NCBI GenBank assembly: GCA_934476075.1
Contig: CAKSNH010000006.1
Span: forward strand, 59,431-123,430
Length of the DNA stretch: 64,000 bases
Origin: an uncultured Clostridia bacterium
GTDB taxonomy: Bacteria > Bacillota > Clostridia > UBA1381
Direction: 5' to 3'
Part shown: positions 60,363-64,000 of the stretch, in pieces
Numbering within the stretch: the stretch's first letter is position 1
Layout: the number at the start of each line of letters is the position of its first letter
Notes under the pieces: model-generated
Seen by the model: the letters and a program-made list of their open reading frames with translations, nothing else
Database searches by the model: none
What the model was told of the DNA's origin: nothing
Translations under genes and position numbers: made by a program

Positions 60363-60638
60363 TTATTTGTTTACAGCGTCTTTAAGCTGCTTACCAACTT
60401 TGAATGCCGGAACTTTGCAAGCTGCGATTTCGATTGCTTCGCCTGTACGAGGGTTCTTACCTTGTCTTGCTTCTCTTTGTCTTACTTCAAATGTACCAAA
60501 GCCTACAAGCTGTACCTTGCCGCCTTCTTCCAATTCCTTTGTGATTGTAGATACAACAGCGTTCAATGCTTTTTCAGCGTCTTTCTTTGAGATTTCGGCA
60601 GTTTCTGCAACAGCAGCAATTAATTCTGTTTTGTTCAT
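60363..60638 (-). CDS. hup: HU-family DNA-binding protein
   Basis: 91 residues, full length; nucleoid protein that bends DNA. MNKTELIAAVAETAEISKKD, GFGTFEVRQREARQGKNPRT (the DNA-clamp arm), VPAFKVGKQLKDAV. AGGAGG eight bases ahead. Own promoter at 60733-60761 with a leader of about 90 nt. Confidence 0.97.
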   Translation of the reverse strand: MNKTELIAAVAETAEISKKDAEKALNAVVSTITKELEEGGKVQLVGFGTFEVRQREARQGKNPRTGEAIEIAACKVPAFKVGKQLKDAVNK

Positions 60639-60732
60639 TTATATATCCTCCTAAAAAAATTAATTCATATACCAATATGTATTTTTCTCGGTATCGAATA
60701 ACGTAGGTGTAAATTCCCCGTTTCAGTTTTTA

Positions 60733-60761
60733 ATTGTATTACAAAGATTGCACAGTGTCAA
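60733..60761 (-). promoter_or_regulatory. Sigma-A promoter of hup
   Basis: Perfect minus-strand TTGACA (60761-60756), 17-bp spacer, TACAAT (60738-60733). Confidence 0.82.
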
Positions 60762-60868
60762 GTATTTCTTGAATTATTTTTACTATTTTGTGCATAGTAT
60801 TCAATTTTCCATTTCATTTTTTGTCATATAATTACTTAAAATGATAATCCTATTTGATTTTTACACTG

Positions 60869-61642
60869 TTATTTTACCTTTTCCCAAATTTTATCCAATT
60901 CTTCGATTGACATCTCCTTTATATCTTTACCGATTTCGGCAACATTATTCTCCACTTTTTCAAATCTTTTTATAAATTTATTAATTGATTTTGTAAGTGC
61001 CGTTTCGGGCGTCACATCTAAAAATCTTGCCGTATTTACGACCGAGAAAAGCAAGTCGCCAAGTTCCTCCTCAATATGCTCCTGATTTTGAGTTTTGCCG
61101 GCTTCCAACAATTCATCGGTTTCCTCTTTAATTTTTTCAGCCGCACCCGATATATCCTTCCAGTCAAATCCTGCCGCCGATGCTTTTTTCTGCACTTTTT
61201 CCGCTCTCATCAATGCCGGCAGATAATGCGGTACATCTTTCAATGCGTCCGTATAAGTGTTAAGTCCTTTTTCCTTCTTCTTGTTTTTCTCCCACACTTT
61301 AAGCGACTCCTCAACGTCCGCCGCCTTGTCATTGCCGAAAACATGAGTGTGACGGCTGATAAGCTTTGTGCAAATCTCATTTAAGCAATCGTTAAAATCA
61401 AACGCACCACGTTCTTTTGCAATCTGTGCATGGAACACCACCTGCAATAATACGTCGCCAAGCTCATTTGCAAAAGCCTTGTCGTCACCCGAATCCAATG
61501 CGTCAATCGCCTCATACGACTCCTCAATCAAACTCTTTTTTATGCTCTCGTGAGTCTGAACCTTATCCCACGGACAGCCGTTCTCGCCTCTTAATTTTTC
61601 CATTATATCAAGCAAATCCTCAATAGTGTATTGTTTATCCAT
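60869..61642 (-). CDS. mazG: Nucleoside triphosphate pyrophosphohydrolase MazG
   Basis: 257 residues from MDKQYTIEDL; a GTG six codons earlier is the alternative. Two MazG repeats: LRGENGCPWDKVQTHESIKK with EESYEAIDAL and ELGDVLLQVVFHA, and later KEETDELLEA with EELGDLLFSVVN. It hydrolyses non-canonical NTPs. B. subtilis YabN carries an extra tetrapyrrole-methylase domain; that domain is absent here. Confidence 0.94.
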   Translation of the reverse strand: MDKQYTIEDLLDIMEKLRGENGCPWDKVQTHESIKKSLIEESYEAIDALDSGDDKAFANELGDVLLQVVFHAQIAKERGAFDFNDCLNEICTKLISRHTHVFGNDKAADVEESLKVWEKNKKKEKGLNTYTDALKDVPHYLPALMRAEKVQKKASAAGFDWKDISGAAEKIKEETDELLEAGKTQNQEHIEEELGDLLFSVVNTARFLDVTPETALTKSINKFIKRFEKVENNVAEIGKDIKEMSIEELDKIWEKVK

Positions 61643-61707
61643 CGTACAGCCCCATTTCACAATTTATTGTTCCACAATATTTTAACATAATTCATTTTAA
61701 AATACAA

Positions 61708-63336
61708 TTATATTCTTTTAAATAATCCTTTAATCTCTCTCATTTCAATCGCCCTTGTGATAAACAGTGCCATTGCATAAGATACCACTCCCACCGCCAT
61801 CACAACAAGCACACCGCCTATCTCGCTGTTTAACATAGCACTTACGGGGACATATAAAAGCCATATAATAACGCCCATCACCAATGTGCAGAATACAGGC
61901 TTTACAATCACATCAATCACATTGTATCTCACGTTTAATAATCTGCCCATCGCATAAATATTTAATACCGATACTGCAAGATAATCTATGTTTGTGCTTA
62001 TCGGTGCACCCAAAATATTAAGCTGCGGCTCGGCAATCAGGAAGTATATCGTAATCAATTTTAATGCAGAGCCGATAAGCATATTGCGAAACGGTATCAT
62101 TATATGTCCCGTTGCTTGCAGTACCGACGTTGATATTGTTGTCAGACACACCGTCATAATGCACGGCGATATTACCGTAAGCATGAGTGCGGACGCCGAA
62201 TTTTTAAATAATAGATTCAGTATCGGCTCGGACAGCATAAACATTCCCGCCGAGCACGGCAATGCAATAAGCACCGCAATACGCATTGCAAGCTGGACAT
62301 AATATGAAATCTTTTTTATGTCCCCGACCGCATATGCACCCGCAATAACGGGAAGTATGCTCACCGCCAGTGCTCCGACTATTCCCGACGGCAGATAGAA
62401 TATCGTCAGCGTATACCCCGAATATGCACCGTAGAGCCATCTTGCCCCCTCCTCGCTCATTTTCAGCGTATTCACCACATTGTCAAACAGATTTGTATAT
62501 TCTCCGTATTGGCTCAAAAGCCTTTGTGCGGTCTGCTCGGTAAACTGTATAGCCTGTAAACGTGAACGTATCATACTTATGTCGATAACGGAAAGTATGC
62601 TCCCTATCCCCGATGCGAATGTGAGCGGTACTGCGACAGTTACAATCTTTTTTACAATCGTCATTGTGCTCATTGACGTTTTTGTGTCCCCGTTTTTTTT
62701 AAGTCCGTGTCTGTCGGGAAGGTATAAAAGCATCAATATAAAAGTAGCAATTACTTCTCCGACCGTTGTTCCGAGTATTGCTCCGGCTGATTTTATCTGT
62801 ACATTATATTCTATCAATAGTACAGCAATCCCGTACCCTGCCGCCAATTTTATAACCGACTCAATAACCTGTGATATTGCTGTCGGGGTCATATTCTGTA
62901 TACCTTGATAATAGCTTTTGTACACCACACCTATCGCCACAAAAAATACAGCCGGAGCTATCGCCTGTATGGCGAACACAGTTTTTGTGTCCCTCATAAC
63001 ATTTGCAAAAATCTCCGCCCCGAAAAACAGTATCAGACTCCCCATAATTCCGAGTATGACCAGTATCATTTCGGACACACGCACTATCTTGTGCACATTT
63101 GTTTCATTTTTCAATGCGGTCTGTTCGGCTATCAGCTTGGATATTGCCACAGGCAGTCCCGATATAATAAGCATCAGCACCATAACATAAATCTGCATTG
63201 CACTGTTGAAAATAGCCATGCCTTCTTCGTCAAGTATGTAGGTTATCGGTATTTTAAATACCGCACCCAATATTTTTGAAACCGCATTCGCCGCCACCAA
63301 TATTATTGTACCTTTAACAAAACTCTGCTTTTTTAT
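61708..63336 (-). CDS. yabM: SpoVB/YabM-like MOP-superfamily lipid flippase
   Basis: About 543 residues with 14 membrane helices. KKQSFVKGTIILVAANAVSK, GAVFKIPITYIL, AISKLIAEQTALKNE, and later STSVLQATGHIMIPF are marks of the polysaccharide/lipid II flippase group near SpoVB; place before mazG-rqcP-yabP fits YabM. The start is odd: AGGAG (63345-63349) touches the only canonical codon, GTG 63345, and the codon at the usual first position (before KKQSF) is ATA, eight bases from AGGAG. I place the start at ATA 63336; GTG 63345 is the conventional alternative. Confidence 0.85.
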   Translation of the reverse strand: MKKQSFVKGTIILVAANAVSKILGAVFKIPITYILDEEGMAIFNSAMQIYVMVLMLIISGLPVAISKLIAEQTALKNETNVHKIVRVSEMILVILGIMGSLILFFGAEIFANVMRDTKTVFAIQAIAPAVFFVAIGVVYKSYYQGIQNMTPTAISQVIESVIKLAAGYGIAVLLIEYNVQIKSAGAILGTTVGEVIATFILMLLYLPDRHGLKKNGDTKTSMSTMTIVKKIVTVAVPLTFASGIGSILSVIDISMIRSRLQAIQFTEQTAQRLLSQYGEYTNLFDNVVNTLKMSEEGARWLYGAYSGYTLTIFYLPSGIVGALAVSILPVIAGAYAVGDIKKISYYVQLAMRIAVLIALPCSAGMFMLSEPILNLLFKNSASALMLTVISPCIMTVCLTTISTSVLQATGHIMIPFRNMLIGSALKLITIYFLIAEPQLNILGAPISTNIDYLAVSVLNIYAMGRLLNVRYNVIDVIVKPVFCTLVMGVIIWLLYVPVSAMLNSEIGGVLVVMAVGVVSYAMALFITRAIEMREIKGLFKRI

Positions 63337-63345
63337 ATTAATCAC

Positions 63346-64000
63346 TCCTCGTTTAAATTATGAGTTGTTGAGATGATGCACAAAACAGCCACTCACTCGC
63401 ATTTCTATCTAAACCCACACTTACCCACTAAACTTGGTCAACGTCAGTCACACTACACTTTCATTCATACCTACGTCCGCACTTTCCCACTAAACTCACC
63501 CATAGGACACGCAAAAAGCGTATATCTATATTCAGTGGGCACAGAGGGTATGCCGTATCTATGCTTTGTTTGTGTATTATGTATACTCACAACTTACCGC
63601 AAGCACTATATTCTGACGGCACAAAATTCATGCGTCTAGGCAATAAGTGAATTTTGCCGACAAAGTGGGAACAACTATATTGCAATAGCTTTGCAGCGTG
63701 TGGGTCAAGGGTGTCCCTTGCGGACTTTTCCGTTTGCTACGTACCGGAAAAGATGTCCGGCGGCACAGCCGATTTTGACCTAGTCAAAATTACTTGACCA
63801 GTGGACGTGGACAAAGCGAACTCCAAAGGGTTCGCTATAATTTGTTAATGCCTACACTCATGGGGAAGTGAAACGTCCCCGTCGCTAAATTCCGACAACG
63901 TCAGTCTTCACTATATTTGGATATTAGCTATGTTAGGATAGAACACTAATTTATAGTTTGTGGTCAAGTCCACCGCAAGATAAATTTAGTTCACAGTAGC
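63346..64000. other. Gene-free hairpin-rich region of unknown nature
   Basis: 655 bp with no credible gene and clearly richer in G+C than other spacers here. Perfect or near-perfect hairpins: 63617-63659 (CGGC..AAAATTCA), 63706-63720 (CAAGGG-TGT-CCCTTG), 63721-63759 (CGGAC..TTTTCCG), 63772-63790 (ATTTTGAC-CTA-GTCAAAAT), 63815-63836 (AGCGAAC/GTTCGCT), 63862-63880 (GGGGA/TCCCC), 63946-63989. A 17-bp direct repeat (CACTTxCCCACTAAACT) lies at 63418 and 63480, and CAACGTCAGTC at 63439 and 63896. It could be a structured RNA, the end of a mobile element with its transfer origin, or decayed foreign DNA; the window ends before it can be bounded. Confidence 0.55.

Noticed and set aside
63373..63639. 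88-residue plus-strand frame in the end region
   Set aside because: His/Thr/Tyr-rich translation of a hairpin- and repeat-bearing stretch, no ribosome site, no domain.
1..64000. tRNA, rRNA and complete insertion sequences
   Set aside because: No cloverleaf with a TTCGA arm, no rRNA motifs and no transposase reading frame were recognised on either strand.

Overview
The window reads as chromosome of a low-GC, endospore-forming Clostridia-type Firmicute, probably a gut or plant-fibre anaerobe. Reasons: AT-rich DNA with frequent GGAGG ribosome sites and TTG/GTG starts; many sporulation genes (spoIIID, spoVAD, spoVAE, ylbJ, yqfC, yqfD, yabP, yabQ); S-layer homology and copper-amine-oxidase-like wall domains; and a very large secreted pectin (rhamnogalacturonan) lyase. 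An affiliation near Oscillospirales/Monoglobales is only a guess. No rRNA, tRNA or insertion sequence was recognised.

Layout. 0-3.2 kb: SRP RNA, a dispersed repeat, a CmpB-like membrane protein and rqcH. 3.3-6.2 kb: aroC, an ECF sigma factor and its zinc anti-sigma factor. 6.2-10 kb: glycolytic operon pgk-tpiA-gpmI. 10-11 kb: an unrecognised helical protein. 11-17 kb: a MarR regulator followed by a 1729-residue PL11 rhamnogalacturonan lyase, both behind one strong promoter with a palindromic operator. 17-26 kb: spoIIID, then a type III-A CRISPR-Cas locus (cas6-cas10-csm2-csm3-csm4-csm5-cas1, leader, 12-repeat array, cas2), all on the minus strand. 26-31 kb: accessory secreted and membrane proteins (copper-amine-oxidase domain protein, CHAP/ricin protein, small membrane proteins). 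31-36 kb: yitT, rlmH, walJ, murA, ylbJ. 36-45 kb (plus strand): yqfC-yqfD-phoH-ybeY-dgkA-era-yqzL-recO, dCMP deaminase, rpmB, a DnaI-like ATPase, glmM. 45-50.5 kb: a cyclophilin, a tiny Gly/Cys-rich protein, a truncated acetyltransferase, metA, an SLH protein, spoVAD-spoVAE. 50.6-58 kb (minus strand): polyamine operon speD-speA-speE-speB-metK, then an esterase and pncB. 58-63.3 kb (minus strand): the yab sporulation/division cluster yabM-mazG-hup-rqcP-yabP-[yabQ-divIC fusion]-yabR. 63.35-64 kb: a gene-free, hairpin-rich, comparatively GC-rich stretch that I cannot assign.

How the parts fit. Methionine and SAM supply (metA, metK) feeds decarboxylated SAM to spermidine synthesis; arginine decarboxylase and agmatinase supply putrescine. 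RqcH and RqcP, both here, are partners in ribosome-associated quality control. The Cas operon has its own promoter with an overlapping palindrome and a hairpin leader; crRNA polarity, the ACGGAAAC handle and the Cas10 HD/GGDD motifs agree with an intact type III-A effector, but no Csm6-type CARF nuclease is in the locus. The most notable oddities are cas2 lying 19 bp behind the last, degenerate CRISPR repeat with no separate promoter, a consensus promoter carried inside the newest spacer, the yabQ-divIC fusion, a five-copy repeat that always abuts gene 3' ends in one orientation, a recurrent coding-strand motif GGGGACAYAAAA, and the structured end region.
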